From: Desulfonatronum lacustre DSM 10312
Lineage (GTDB): Bacteria > Desulfobacterota > Desulfovibrionia > Desulfovibrionales > Desulfonatronaceae
Assembly (NCBI RefSeq): GCF_000519265.1
Contig: NZ_KI912608.1
Coordinates: 3,585,921-3,649,920 of the forward strand
Direction of reading: 5' to 3'
DNA: 64,000 nt
Part shown: piece after piece, positions 45,043 to 54,089 of the stretch
Numbering within the stretch: position 1 is the first letter of the stretch
How the letters are laid out: every line of letters starts with the position of its first letter
Notes under the pieces: generated by a model
Seen by the model: only the letters and a program-made list of their open reading frames with translations
The model's database searches: none
Told to the model about the DNA's origin: nothing
Position numbers and translations under genes: made by a program

Positions 45043-45561
45043 TCAGGCGGTCGGCTGGGAGCAAGGGCAGGCAGAGGCCCTGCCGGCCAGTTCCCGGTCG
45101 ATCATGAACAGGCCGCCGCCGTCCTTGCCCAGGAGTTTCAGTTTTTGCAGCACGGCGTTCACGCTGGCTTCCTCTTCCACCTGCTCGGTGACGAACCACT
45201 GCAAGAAGATGTTCGTGGCATGGTCTTTTTCTGCAATGGCCAGGTCGACCAAGTTGTTGATCAGGGCGGTGACTTTTTGTTCGTGTTCCAGCACGGCCTC
45301 GAACACGGCCGTCGGAGAATCCCAGGACGAGGGCGGGGCCTCGATGGCTTTCAGAGTGTTTTTTCCGCCCCGTTCGTTGATGAAGGCGTAAAACTTCATG
45401 GCATGACCGAGTTCTTCCTGGGACTGCATGTTCATCCAGTGGGTGAAGCCTTCCAGGTCGTGGTCGCTGAAATAGGCGGCCATGGCCAGATAGAGGTAGG
45501 CCGAGTAGAGTTCGGCGTTAACCTGCTCGTTCAGGGCCTGTTCGATTTTCGGGGTCAGCAT
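45043..45561 (-). CDS. Ferritin (bacterial non-heme type)
   Basis: The 172-residue four-helix ferritin stores iron. It shows [43 protein letters not shown] and [10 protein letters not shown] with the di-iron ligands, and ends with ACPCSQ. A strong AGGAGG seven bases upstream supports the start MLTPKIEQ; the frame extends further upstream but that part is not conserved. A terminator follows. Confidence 0.93.
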   Translation of the reverse strand: MLTPKIEQALNEQVNAELYSAYLYLAMAAYFSDHDLEGFTHWMNMQSQEELGHAMKFYAFINERGGKNTLKAIEAPPSSWDSPTAVFEAVLEHEQKVTALINNLVDLAIAEKDHATNIFLQWFVTEQVEEEASVNAVLQKLKLLGKDGGGLFMIDRELAGRASACPCSQPTA

Positions 45562-46029
45562 GTAGGGTTCCTCCTGACGTTGAGCGATGAAGGGGACGAA
45601 ATTCGCCTTTGCGGACGGAATCGATCCGAAGCGCAAGAGGCTTGTTCAAGATGGATAAGAAATCTACAGAATCCAGATGCACAGGTCAAAGCCGTCGGAT
45701 CAGCTCGCGAATGATGAAACCGGGGGGTGAGAGGGAGTCTCGACCTTCGTCGGCCAAGGGATCGCAATCGCAATCAATTCTGAAATCAAGGTGTTGAAAA
45801 GGGTGTCGGAAAAACTCTTTTCGATCAGGATTTCGAATTGGTCCCGGTACATGTGCACAGTGAGTTCAGATAGGTCCCGTTGTTCTCCGAATCAATGGTT
45901 GCAGGGATGCCTTGAGCAGGGTAAGGACGTGGCGTGCACGTTCGTGCATTATGGAACAAGGAGCCCTGGGGTTGCATCGACAGCAAGGGCCTGCCCTAAG
46001 ATATGGATATCGCAAGGAGTCTTTTTTTG
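45562..46029. other. 468-bp intergenic region
   Basis: This is the divergent gap between ferritin (minus) and manC (plus). Two short ATG frames here look random. A short 6-nt periodic patch (gatcgcaatcgcaatc, 45761-45776) recalls the other extragenic repeats. AAGGAG at about 46013-46018 is the manC Shine-Dalgarno. No Fur-like box stood out to me. Promoters are expected but not pinned. Confidence 0.5.
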
Positions 46030-47484
46030 ATGAACAAAGCGGAAGTGGATTCCAAGATTTGGGAAAATGCCTGGGCCATCGTGCTGGCCGGCGGCTCCGG
46101 CACCCGGCTGTGGCCCATGTCCCGGGCCCTGCTGCCCAAACAATTGCTGGCCTTGAACGGGGAGAAAACCTTGCTGCAACAGACCGCCGAGCGGTTGTTG
46201 GGGCGACTGCCCGCCGAGCGAATCGTCACCGTGACCAACGAGGAACATTTTTTCGAGGTTTGCTCGCAGTTGGCCGAAGTGCACCCGGGCCTGAAGGATC
46301 ACGTGCTCAAGGAGCCCCTGGCCCGCAACACGCTTCCGGCGATCCTGCTCGGCCTGGACAGGATCGTCGCGGCTCAGGATACGGAGCACGGGCAGGCTCT
46401 GGTGGGCGTTTTCCCTTCGGACCACATGATCGGCGATCAAGCCAGGTTCGAGGCCGATTGGGGACAGGCCTTGGCCCTGGCGGATCAGGACTGGTTCGTG
46501 ACCTTCGGCATTCCGCCCACCAAGCCGGAGACCGGCTACGGATACATCGCCAAGGCCGAGGAACTGGCGCCGGGCGCGTACAAGGTAGCGGGCTTCGTGG
46601 AGAAACCCCCGCTGGAGGCGGCGCGGGAGTTCGTCAGCGCCGGCACCCACTCCTGGAACAGCGGAATGTTCATTGTTCCCTCCTCGGCGTTCCTGGACGC
46701 CGTTGAAGAATTTCAGCCCCGGCTCTGGGCGTGGTGGCGGGAGCGGGACGAACGTGACTTGGCTTCCGGGTACGGCGACATTCCCGACATTTCGGTGGAC
46801 TATGGGATCATGGAGCATGCCCGGCGCTTGGCGGTGGTGGAAGCCGGATTTTCCTGGGACGACCTGGGAAGCTGGGAAGCCATGTTCCGGATGGGCGAGC
46901 AAGACGCCGTGGACCATTGCGTGGTCAAGGGCGACGTGCTGGCCCTGGACTGCCGGGACAGCCTGCTGTTTTCCTCGGGCGGCAAGCTGGCCGCCGTGGG
47001 GCTGGAGGGCGTGGCCGTGGTCCAGACCAGGGACGCGACCCTGGTCTGCCCGTTGAGTCAGGTCCAGCGAGTCAAGGACGTGGTCAACCGGCTGAAGGCC
47101 GAGAAGTCCACCCTGGTGGAGGCTCACGTCACGGTACGTCGGCCCTGGGGCAGCTACACGGTGTTGGAGGAAGGCCAATTCTACAAGATCAAGCGGATCA
47201 TGGTCCATCCGGGGGCGAGGCTGAGCCTGCAGATGCATCACCATCGCAGCGAACACTGGGTGGTGATCAAAGGCACGGCTCTGGTCCAGGTGGGGGACAA
47301 GGAAACGCTGGTCGCGGAGAATCAGTCCGTGGACATTCCCAAAACCGCGATGCACAGACTTTCCAATCCGGGCCGGGTTCCGGTGGAGATCATCGAGATC
47401 CAGAGCGGGCCCTATCTGGAGGAGGACGACATCGTTCGGTTCGACGATGTTTATGGACGGAGCCGGCCCGAGCCTTCCAAGTGA
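46030..47484 (+). CDS. manC: Mannose-1-phosphate guanylyltransferase/mannose-6-phosphate isomerase
   Basis: This 484-residue type II PMI/GMP enzyme has the nucleotidyltransferase signature LAGGSGTRLWPMSR, FPSDHMIG and GYGYIAKAEEL (N-terminal domain, GDP-mannose synthesis) and a C-terminal cupin (LSLQMHHHRSEHWVVIKG, then GYLEEDDI-like YLEEDDIVRFDDVYGR) for the mannose isomerase. It makes GDP-mannose for polysaccharide or LPS. AAGGAG ten bases upstream supports MNKAEV; an ATG at 46003 exists without a Shine-Dalgarno. No other polysaccharide genes are adjacent. Confidence 0.92.
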   Translation: MNKAEVDSKIWENAWAIVLAGGSGTRLWPMSRALLPKQLLALNGEKTLLQQTAERLLGRLPAERIVTVTNEEHFFEVCSQLAEVHPGLKDHVLKEPLARNTLPAILLGLDRIVAAQDTEHGQALVGVFPSDHMIGDQARFEADWGQALALADQDWFVTFGIPPTKPETGYGYIAKAEELAPGAYKVAGFVEKPPLEAAREFVSAGTHSWNSGMFIVPSSAFLDAVEEFQPRLWAWWRERDERDLASGYGDIPDISVDYGIMEHARRLAVVEAGFSWDDLGSWEAMFRMGEQDAVDHCVVKGDVLALDCRDSLLFSSGGKLAAVGLEGVAVVQTRDATLVCPLSQVQRVKDVVNRLKAEKSTLVEAHVTVRRPWGSYTVLEEGQFYKIKRIMVHPGARLSLQMHHHRSEHWVVIKGTALVQVGDKETLVAENQSVDIPKTAMHRLSNPGRVPVEIIEIQSGPYLEEDDIVRFDDVYGRSRPEPSK

Positions 47485-47495
47485 GGCGGATACGG

Positions 47496-47536
47496 GTTGC
47501 CTGAACTGTTCGTTAGTAAGGCAACATGTTTTTTTT
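47496..47536 (+). terminator. Possible manC terminator
   Basis: Arms gttgcct (47496-47502) and aggcaac (47519-47525) are inverted, with a 16-base loop, and are followed by atgtttttttt. A 7-bp stem is short but the T-run is long. It starts 12 bp after the manC stop. Confidence 0.5.
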
Positions 47537-47583
47537 ATTCATCTTAACTTGCGCCCATGCTTCGTGAATTTTTTCATTTATGC

Positions 47584-47612
47584 TTGACAGGGCTTTGCTC
47601 TCTTGCATAGGG
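47584..47612 (+). promoter_or_regulatory. Possible qrc promoter
   Basis: A perfect TTGACA (47584-47589) is followed at 16-17 bases by CATAGG/ATAGGG, which fits a -10 box only weakly. The position, about 75 bp before qrcA and after the manC terminator, is sensible. Spacing and -35 are good, -10 is poor. Confidence 0.35.
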
Positions 47613-47685
47613 TGCCGAAAATTTGGATCCAGGTAGGGAAACCTGAGGCTCTTTTCATCATCAACACTACAGCATGTGAGGCAAC

Positions 47686-48276
47686 ATGATGGAAGAAAAG
47701 AAAGGGGGAACGAGTGCGGGCGGAGTAGTTCTGCCGTTCTTGTTGGGGTTTGTGGCCGCGTTGGCCTTCGGATGGTGGGGAGTTCCACAGCTGTTATACA
47801 GCAAGAAGGTCCAACCGCTTGTTTTTACACACCAAAACCACATCGAGTTGTATGGGATGATGTGTGACGACTGTCACTCCTTCCGGAGGGATGGCTCCTT
47901 TGCGGGGTTGCCCGATAATGCCAAGTGCGCGGAGTGCCACTCTTTTCCCATGGGCGACCATCCGGATGAGATCAAGTTCGTGGAAGAGTACTACGAAAAG
48001 GGGATTGAGGTTCCGTGGCTGGTTTATCAGTATCAACCGGACAACGTCTTTTTCTCCCACGCCGCGCACAGAGAGTATGATTGCGCCACCGCCGGCTGTC
48101 ATCCGGACGTGGGCAGTTCCAACGAGTTGCCGGCCTACTATGAAAACCGCCTGACCAAGTACAGTCGGGATACGATGAAGATGAAGGACTGCGAGCGGTG
48201 TCACGCCACGGTGGCCGCCCAGGAGCCGGAGCGGTTCGCTGGTGCTCCCAATGCCTGCCAGATCTGTCATAAATAG
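47686..48276 (+). CDS. qrcA: Qrc complex multiheme cytochrome c
   Basis: QrcA receives electrons from periplasmic cytochromes. The 196-residue protein has an N-terminal membrane anchor (about 13-36). It has five heme-binding motifs: CDDCH (60-64), CAECH (81-85), a CX4CH at 133-139 (CATAGCH), CERCH (169-173) and CQICH (191-195). Described QrcA proteins carry six hemes. I see no sixth conventional motif. GAGG lies four bases before ATG 47686 and seven before the next ATG at 47689. It opens the qrcABCD operon. Confidence 0.95.
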   Translation: MMEEKKGGTSAGGVVLPFLLGFVAALAFGWWGVPQLLYSKKVQPLVFTHQNHIELYGMMCDDCHSFRRDGSFAGLPDNAKCAECHSFPMGDHPDEIKFVEEYYEKGIEVPWLVYQYQPDNVFFSHAAHREYDCATAGCHPDVGSSNELPAYYENRLTKYSRDTMKMKDCERCHATVAAQEPERFAGAPNACQICHK

Positions 48277-48292
48277 AGAGGGGTGATATAAA

Positions 48293-50452
48293 ATGGCACT
48301 TAATCGGAGAAGTTTTCTCACGTTTGCTGCCGGGGGTGTCGCGGGAACCCTGTTCACCCCGGTGATTTGGAAATCCATTGACGACACGGCCATCTGGACC
48401 CAGAACTGGCCGTGGATTCCCCGGCTGGAGTACGGACCGCGGGCCTATGCCGCGACCACCTGCAAGCTCTGCCCCGCCGGGTGCGGCCTGAACATTCGCA
48501 CCGCCGGCGGCCGCCCCGTGGCCGCTGAAGGACGAACCGATCATCCGCTGAGCCAGGGCGGGATCTGTCCCCTGGGCGCGGCCGCGGTGCAGCTGCTGTA
48601 CGCTCCGGCCCGGATCAAAGGACCGATGCAGAAGCAGGCCGACGGAACGCACCAGCCCATTTCCTGGGACCAGGCCGAAGCCTTGTTGAAGGAGAAGTTG
48701 GCTGAACAGAACGGCAAAAAAGACGCCGTGGTCTGCGTCAGCGGGGATGAAAACGGGACCATCAACGAACTCTTTTCCGCCTTGCTGGGCGGCCTGGGTT
48801 CGGACGGCTGTTTCCTGATGCCCGGCGAGCAGATCGTGGCTTCCAAGATTCTTCGCGAGGGAAGCATCGGCTACGACCTCGAAAACGCGGATTTCGTCCT
48901 GGTTTTCGGCGCGGACCTGCTGGACGGTTGGGGCACCGCCGTCCGGAACAAAAAGGCTTACGGCGCCGCGCACCCCATGGGCGAGGAAGCCTCGGCGGAA
49001 TACGTCTATGTCGGACCGACGCAGAACGTCACCGGCGGCGCGGCCGACCAGTGGGTCTCTATTGCTCCGGGCATGGAAGGCGTTTTAGCCCTGGGCGTCG
49101 CCTACCATCTCCTGCAGGGCGGGATGACCGCTCCCCAGGCTCATGACTTTTTCGCCTATCGCAATTTCGTCATCAATCGCTACACCCCGGAATACGTCGA
49201 ACGCCTGACCGGCGTGGCTCCGGAGCAGGTGGCCGAATTGGCCCGAAAGCTGCGCTCCGCAAACAAGCCGCTGATCATCCCGGGGTCCACCATCGCCCAG
49301 GGCGGCGGCGTGTTCAACTTTGCCGCGGCCTTGAGCCTGAACATGCTGTTCGACAACGTCAACTCCGCGGGCGGTATTCAAGTCCTGCCGGATCTGCCCA
49401 CGGTGGTTTCGGGAGCCAAGGAGCCAGCCCAGGTTCGGGCCAAGGACCTGGTCGCCTATGTTCAGGGCGTGGCTGAAGGCAAAGTGAGCAAGCCGGCCGT
49501 GTGTTTGGTCTACGAGGCCAATCCGCTCTTCGCCCTGCCGCTGCCCGACGTGACGGCCCAGGCTTTTGACGGCACGTATCTGGTCAGCTTCAGCACATTC
49601 TACGACGAAACAGCCGCCCAGGCAGACCTGCTGCTGCCCACGCCCACCTTCATAGAACGGTTCGACGACGTCCAGACGCCCTATGGCTCCGGTTTCGCCA
49701 GCTACAGCCTGACGCGGCCGGCGATCCGCCAGCCCATTTTCGACACCAAGCCTACCGGCGACGTGCTGCTGGCCGTGGCCAAGGCGCTGGGGATCGATCT
49801 TGGATTCGCGTCTTTTGACAAGGTGCTGGAGGCCAAGGTGGCCGTCTTGAGCGAGCTGGAAGGCTTCTTCACGGACAAGGTTCAGCCCTGGGAGGCCAGA
49901 GCCGGCAAAGCTCCCGCCGCGGCTTCGGGCAACCTGTGGCGGACCATCTCCAGAGGCGCTGTCTGGGCTTCCATCACGGAACCCTTTCCCACGGCCATGC
50001 AGCTCGGCTCCACGATCATTTCCCAGACCGCTCCCCCCGACGCCGAGGACTGGACCTTCCCGGTCAGCTTGGCGGCCATGGACAGCCGGACCTACGGCTC
50101 CCGGCACATCGCCATTCCGCCGTTTTGCCTGCCGCTTTTGGGCGAACAGGAAATCCAGGGCGACGTGTTCTACGTCTGGATGAATTCCGCCACAGCCCGC
50201 TCCTACGGCTTGCAAGCCGAGGACAGGGTCACGTTGACCGGCCCCAACGGCTCCTGTCTGGCCAAGGTGCGCATTTTCGAGGGCGTGGGCCGGAACATGG
50301 TCGCTGCTCCGCTGGGCTTCGGCCACACGGCTTGGGACAAGTTCAGCCGGAACAAGGGAGACAACATCTACAAAGTGTTGACGGTACGTACCGAACCGGG
50401 GAGCAACCTGGCCGTTTGGGCCGATTCCCGCGTGCGCATCGCCAAAGCCTAA
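48293..50452 (+). CDS. qrcB: Qrc complex molybdopterin-oxidoreductase-like subunit
   Basis: QrcB is a member of the molybdopterin oxidoreductase superfamily that, in described Qrc, carries a [4Fe-4S] cluster but has no molybdenum activity of its own. The 719-residue protein begins with a twin-arginine motif (NRRSFLTF, Arg5-Arg6), then the cluster cysteines C57, C60, C64 and C92. The body has the family fold (GSTIAQGGGVFNFAAALSLN). It lies on the periplasmic side and links QrcA to QrcC. Sixteen bases separate it from qrcA. Confidence 0.95.
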   Translation: MALNRRSFLTFAAGGVAGTLFTPVIWKSIDDTAIWTQNWPWIPRLEYGPRAYAATTCKLCPAGCGLNIRTAGGRPVAAEGRTDHPLSQGGICPLGAAAVQLLYAPARIKGPMQKQADGTHQPISWDQAEALLKEKLAEQNGKKDAVVCVSGDENGTINELFSALLGGLGSDGCFLMPGEQIVASKILREGSIGYDLENADFVLVFGADLLDGWGTAVRNKKAYGAAHPMGEEASAEYVYVGPTQNVTGGAADQWVSIAPGMEGVLALGVAYHLLQGGMTAPQAHDFFAYRNFVINRYTPEYVERLTGVAPEQVAELARKLRSANKPLIIPGSTIAQGGGVFNFAAALSLNMLFDNVNSAGGIQVLPDLPTVVSGAKEPAQVRAKDLVAYVQGVAEGKVSKPAVCLVYEANPLFALPLPDVTAQAFDGTYLVSFSTFYDETAAQADLLLPTPTFIERFDDVQTPYGSGFASYSLTRPAIRQPIFDTKPTGDVLLAVAKALGIDLGFASFDKVLEAKVAVLSELEGFFTDKVQPWEARAGKAPAAASGNLWRTISRGAVWASITEPFPTAMQLGSTIISQTAPPDAEDWTFPVSLAAMDSRTYGSRHIAIPPFCLPLLGEQEIQGDVFYVWMNSATARSYGLQAEDRVTLTGPNGSCLAKVRIFEGVGRNMVAAPLGFGHTAWDKFSRNKGDNIYKVLTVRTEPGSNLAVWADSRVRIAKA

Positions 50453-50467
50453 AGGAAGGTTGAGCAT

Positions 50468-51241
50468 ATGGTTTTGTATCTCAAGGAATTCAAAATCAAG
50501 TGGGGAATGGTCATCGACCTGGACCGCTGCACCGGTTGCGGAGCCTGCATGGTCGCCTGTCAGGCGGAAAACAACATCGCTCCTCCGGTGGACGCTTCGA
50601 ACAAGCGCTATAGCCTGACTTGGCTGTTGGTCTACCAGCTCTCCAACAAGCAGCCCTATCCGAACCACGACGTGGCCTACATGCCGCGCCCGTGTTTACA
50701 GTGCGGAAAGCCGAACTGCGTGCCGGTCTGCCCGGTCATCGCCACGGACAAGAACCAGGAAGGCGGGATCGTCAGCCAGGTCAACGCCCGGTGCATCGGC
50801 TGCCGGTACTGCATGGCCGCCTGCCCCTATCATGCCCGATACTTCAACTGGCATGACCCGGTCTGGCCCGAAGGCATGGAAAAGACTCTCACTCCGGACG
50901 TTTCCACCCGGCCCCGGGGCGTGGTGGAAAAATGTCTGTTCTGTCACCATCGCTACATGGCCGCTCGGGACAAGGCCCGGATCGAAGACCGCGACCCCAA
51001 CGCCCTGGCCGAGGGCGACTACATCCCGGCCTGCGTGGAGATGTGTCCCACCGGGGCCATGGTTTTCGGCGACCTGGAAAATCCGGAGCACAAAGTCCAT
51101 AAGCTTTCCAAAAGCCCGTATGCGTTTCGGCTGTTGGAGCGCTTGAACACCAAACCTCAGGTCTACTACTACAGCAAGCGGGAATGGGTCCGGAAGCAGG
51201 GCGACAATTACCTTGAACATGAAACGGTCGGAGGGGTCTAG
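50468..51241 (+). CDS. qrcC: Qrc complex iron-sulfur subunit
   Basis: The 257-residue ferredoxin-type protein shows four cysteine groups: CTGCGACMVAC, CLQCGKPNCVPVC, CIGCRYCMAAC and a last group CLFCHHR with CVEMC. This resembles HmcB/PsrB-like four-cluster electron transfer subunits. It passes electrons from QrcB to QrcD. Start ATG lies 15 bp after qrcB; qrcD follows 3 bp after its stop. Confidence 0.95.
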   Translation: MVLYLKEFKIKWGMVIDLDRCTGCGACMVACQAENNIAPPVDASNKRYSLTWLLVYQLSNKQPYPNHDVAYMPRPCLQCGKPNCVPVCPVIATDKNQEGGIVSQVNARCIGCRYCMAACPYHARYFNWHDPVWPEGMEKTLTPDVSTRPRGVVEKCLFCHHRYMAARDKARIEDRDPNALAEGDYIPACVEMCPTGAMVFGDLENPEHKVHKLSKSPYAFRLLERLNTKPQVYYYSKREWVRKQGDNYLEHETVGGV

Positions 51242-51244
51242 ACC

Positions 51245-52480
51245 ATGAGTGATAAAGAATTGTGGCCCGAAGGGGTCCAGCGTTGCTCCTTGAAGCTGTT
51301 CATCGCCTGGCTGGCGGTCATCTTCGCCGTGCTGGCCTGGGGCGTTTACGCCGCCTACGTGGTCTGGTCCGGCGGGCTGATCGTCACGGGCATGGACAAT
51401 TACTTCGCCTTTGGCTTGTACATCATCTTCGACTTGGCCGTGATCGCCCTCGGGGCCGGGGCCTTTTTCAGCGGGCTCTTGTATTACCTGATCCGCGTCG
51501 AAGGTCTGAAGAACATCATCAACCTGGCGGTGATCATCGGCTTCATCTGCTACTCCGGTGCGCTGCTGATCCTGACCCTGGAAGTCGGTCAGCCGCTGCG
51601 GGCCTGGTTCGGATTCTGGCACCCCAACGTCCACTCCATGCTCACGGAAGTCATCTTCTGCATCACTGTGTACATGTTGGTGCTGACCATCGAGTTCATT
51701 CCGATCATTCTGGAGAACCGCAAGCTGAACAAGATCAAGTTCCTGCATCACATGGCCCACAACTTCCACGTGATCATGCCCTTGTTCGCCGGTGTCGGGG
51801 CCTTCCTGTCCTTCTTCCACCAGGGCTCTCTGGGCGGCATGTACGGCGTGCTGTTCTCCCGGCCCTACGCTTTTCGTGAAGGCTTCTTCATCTGGCCCTG
51901 GACCTTCTTCCTGTTCATCCTTTCCGCCGTGGCCTCGGGACCGGGCTTCACCATGCTGGTCGCCACGCTGATGGAGAAAATGACCGGCCGCAAGCTGGTG
52001 GACTTCAGCGTCAAGGCCTTGATGGGCAAGATTTCCGGTACCATGCTGGCCATCTATTTGGTCTTCAAGTACCTGGACACGTGGGCCTGGGCCACCGGCA
52101 TCCTGCCCCGATCCGGCCTGACCTTCAGTGAAGTGTTCTACGGCGTGGCCTACGGCAAGTGGCTGCTGTTCTCCGAACTGATCGTCTGCGGCCTGTTCCC
52201 GGCCATCCTGCTGCTCAACGCCAAGACCCGGAACACCCCGTGGATTCTCTATTCCGCATGTACCCTGGTCGGCATCGGCGTGATCATCAACCGGTACGTC
52301 CAAACCGCCCAGACCCTGGCTCACCCGGTCATGCCCTTCGACCGCTGGTACGTCTACATGCCCACCTGGGCTGAATGGGCCCCGTCCCTGGCCATCATCG
52401 CCTACGGCGCCCTGATCCTCAGCCTGGCCTACCGCTATCTGCCGGTTTTCCCGCAGGAGCGGAAGCTGAATCAGGCCTAA
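51245..52480 (+). CDS. qrcD: Qrc complex integral membrane subunit (NrfD-like)
   Basis: The 411-residue NrfD/PsrC-family membrane protein has about ten helices and binds menaquinone. It shows LAWGVYAAYVVWSGGLIVTG, FGFWHPNVHSMLTE, MYGVLFSRPYAFREGFFIWP and SLAIIAYGALILSLAYR. It completes the Qrc complex, reducing menaquinone with electrons that originate from periplasmic hydrogenases and formate dehydrogenases. The operon ends here with a strong terminator. Confidence 0.95.
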   Translation: MSDKELWPEGVQRCSLKLFIAWLAVIFAVLAWGVYAAYVVWSGGLIVTGMDNYFAFGLYIIFDLAVIALGAGAFFSGLLYYLIRVEGLKNIINLAVIIGFICYSGALLILTLEVGQPLRAWFGFWHPNVHSMLTEVIFCITVYMLVLTIEFIPIILENRKLNKIKFLHHMAHNFHVIMPLFAGVGAFLSFFHQGSLGGMYGVLFSRPYAFREGFFIWPWTFFLFILSAVASGPGFTMLVATLMEKMTGRKLVDFSVKALMGKISGTMLAIYLVFKYLDTWAWATGILPRSGLTFSEVFYGVAYGKWLLFSELIVCGLFPAILLLNAKTRNTPWILYSACTLVGIGVIINRYVQTAQTLAHPVMPFDRWYVYMPTWAEWAPSLAIIAYGALILSLAYRYLPVFPQERKLNQA

Positions 52481-52504
52481 TATCTACGAGGCCTAAAGAC
52501 GACA

Positions 52505-52541
52505 AAGCGCCCCTTTCCGTGAGGAGAGGGGCGCTTTTTTA
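52505..52541 (+). terminator. Rho-independent terminator of the qrc operon
   Basis: A 14-bp near-perfect stem (aagcgcccctttcc with ggagaggggcgctt, one G-U pair, loop GTGA) followed by a T-run, 24 bp after the qrcD stop. Confidence 0.95.
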
Positions 52542-52607
52542 TGTTTGGAGTTTGGTGAGGATTCGGCTGAGATGAGGGTGCAGGGTCGGAAAAAAATCTT
52601 TTTGTCG

Positions 52608-54023
52608 CTACTTACTCAGCAAGTCTCGAAGGGAGCGAAATCCCGGCTCGAAAGTCGGTCGGACAATGTGCCGCCCGCTACCCGGTTCGGCGTTGACGCG
52701 GCCTTCGCGCACCACTTCCCATCCAGCCAGATAAGTGGCCACGGGTGCGCCGCGAAAGGCCATGCCTTCGAACACGCTGTAGTCCACGGCGTGGTGATGA
52801 GTTTTGGCGCTGACCGTGTGTTCGGCCTGGGGATCCCAGAGCACGATGTCCGCGTCCGCGCCGGGAAGGATGCAGCCCTTGCCGGGATATATGTTGAACA
52901 GGCGGGCCGCGTTGGTGGAGGTTACGGCCACGAATTGTTCCGGCGTCAGACGGCCCTGGGCCACGCCGCCGTCCCAGATCACCCGCATCCGATCCTCCAG
53001 TCCCGGGGTGCCGCTGGGCAGCTTGGAGAAGTCGCGCAACCCGCCTTGGCGTTGGGCGTCGGTGAAGGCGCAGTTGTCGCTGGCCGTGACCTGGATGGCC
53101 CCGGTGGTCAGCCCGGTCCACAGGGCTTCGCGGTCCTCCTTGGGGCGAAACGGCGGGCTCATCACAAAGCGGGCCGCGGCCTGGGCGTCCTCCTGCTCGT
53201 AAACTGTCGCGTCCACGGCCAGATGGCCGCCCAGGCATTCCGCGAACACGGGCAAGCCGCGGGCCCGGGCCGCGATCACCGCGTCCAGGGCCTGGGCGCA
53301 GGAGAGGTGGACGATGTAAAGCGGCACGCTCGCGGCCTCGGCCACGGCAATGGCCCGCCACGTGGCGTCCGCCTCCCCGGACGCGGGATGGGAGATTGGG
53401 TGGCCCCTGGGGTGGGTTACTCCCTGGGCCAGGAGCTTGCGTTGCAGAAAGGGGATGATCTCGGCATTCTCGGCATGAACGGTGCACAGACAGCCCAGCT
53501 CCCCGGCCCGGGCGAAGCTGTCCGGCATCTGCTCCGGATCGAGCATCACCGTGCCCTTGTAGGCCATGTAGTGCTTGAAGGAATTGACCCCCCGCTCCCG
53601 GGCCAGCACGCCCATTTCCTGGGCAACACGCGCGTCGAACCAGGTCACGGCCACATGAAAGGAATAGTCGCAGGTGGCGCTGCGGGCCAATTTCATCCAG
53701 GCGTCATGAGCCTGGAGCAGGGATTGCCCCTGGCGGGGAATGACGAAGTCGATGATCGTGGTGGTCCCCCCGGCCAGGGCGGCCCGTCCGCCCTGTTCAA
53801 AATCGTCCGCGGTGCGGGTTCCGGCAATGGGCATGTCCAGATGGGTGTGCGGGTCGATGCCGCCGGGCAGGGCCAGCAGACCCTCGGCGTCCACGATCCG
53901 TGTTCCGGATGGAATGTCCAGATCACGGCCCACGGCGCGTATCTTTCCGTCGGAAACGAGGATGTCCGCCCTGGCGGAGTGGTCGGCGTTGACCACGGTG
54001 GCGCCTCGGATCATGATCTGCAT
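52608..54023 (-). CDS. Dihydropyrimidinase/D-hydantoinase-family hydrolase
   Basis: The 471-residue amidohydrolase opens cyclic amides such as hydantoins or dihydropyrimidines. It has GGIDPHTHLDMPIAG (metal ligands His59, His61), FKHYMAYKG where Lys150 is the position usually carbamylated, and TASDNCAFTD with the catalytic Asp. GGAGG four bases before ATG 54023 fixes the start. It is transcribed divergently from mocA, across 66 bp. In SDMH loci such genes (e.g. hyuA) are often found, consistent with purine-ring catabolism. Confidence 0.9.
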   Translation of the reverse strand: MQIMIRGATVVNADHSARADILVSDGKIRAVGRDLDIPSGTRIVDAEGLLALPGGIDPHTHLDMPIAGTRTADDFEQGGRAALAGGTTTIIDFVIPRQGQSLLQAHDAWMKLARSATCDYSFHVAVTWFDARVAQEMGVLARERGVNSFKHYMAYKGTVMLDPEQMPDSFARAGELGCLCTVHAENAEIIPFLQRKLLAQGVTHPRGHPISHPASGEADATWRAIAVAEAASVPLYIVHLSCAQALDAVIAARARGLPVFAECLGGHLAVDATVYEQEDAQAAARFVMSPPFRPKEDREALWTGLTTGAIQVTASDNCAFTDAQRQGGLRDFSKLPSGTPGLEDRMRVIWDGGVAQGRLTPEQFVAVTSTNAARLFNIYPGKGCILPGADADIVLWDPQAEHTVSAKTHHHAVDYSVFEGMAFRGAPVATYLAGWEVVREGRVNAEPGSGRHIVRPTFEPGFRSLRDLLSK

Positions 54024-54089
54024 GCTGCCTCCGTGCAAAAAGGTTGAGGGGTTAGAAATGAAATACGGTTGGGTTGGCAAGGATCACGA

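Noticed and set aside
45562-46029. Small plus-strand frames upstream of manC
   Set aside because: No Shine-Dalgarno, random composition and no recognisable similarity.
47513-47788. 91-residue minus-strand open frame over the qrcA start
   Set aside because: It overlaps the qrc promoter/start region and reads as low-complexity antisense.
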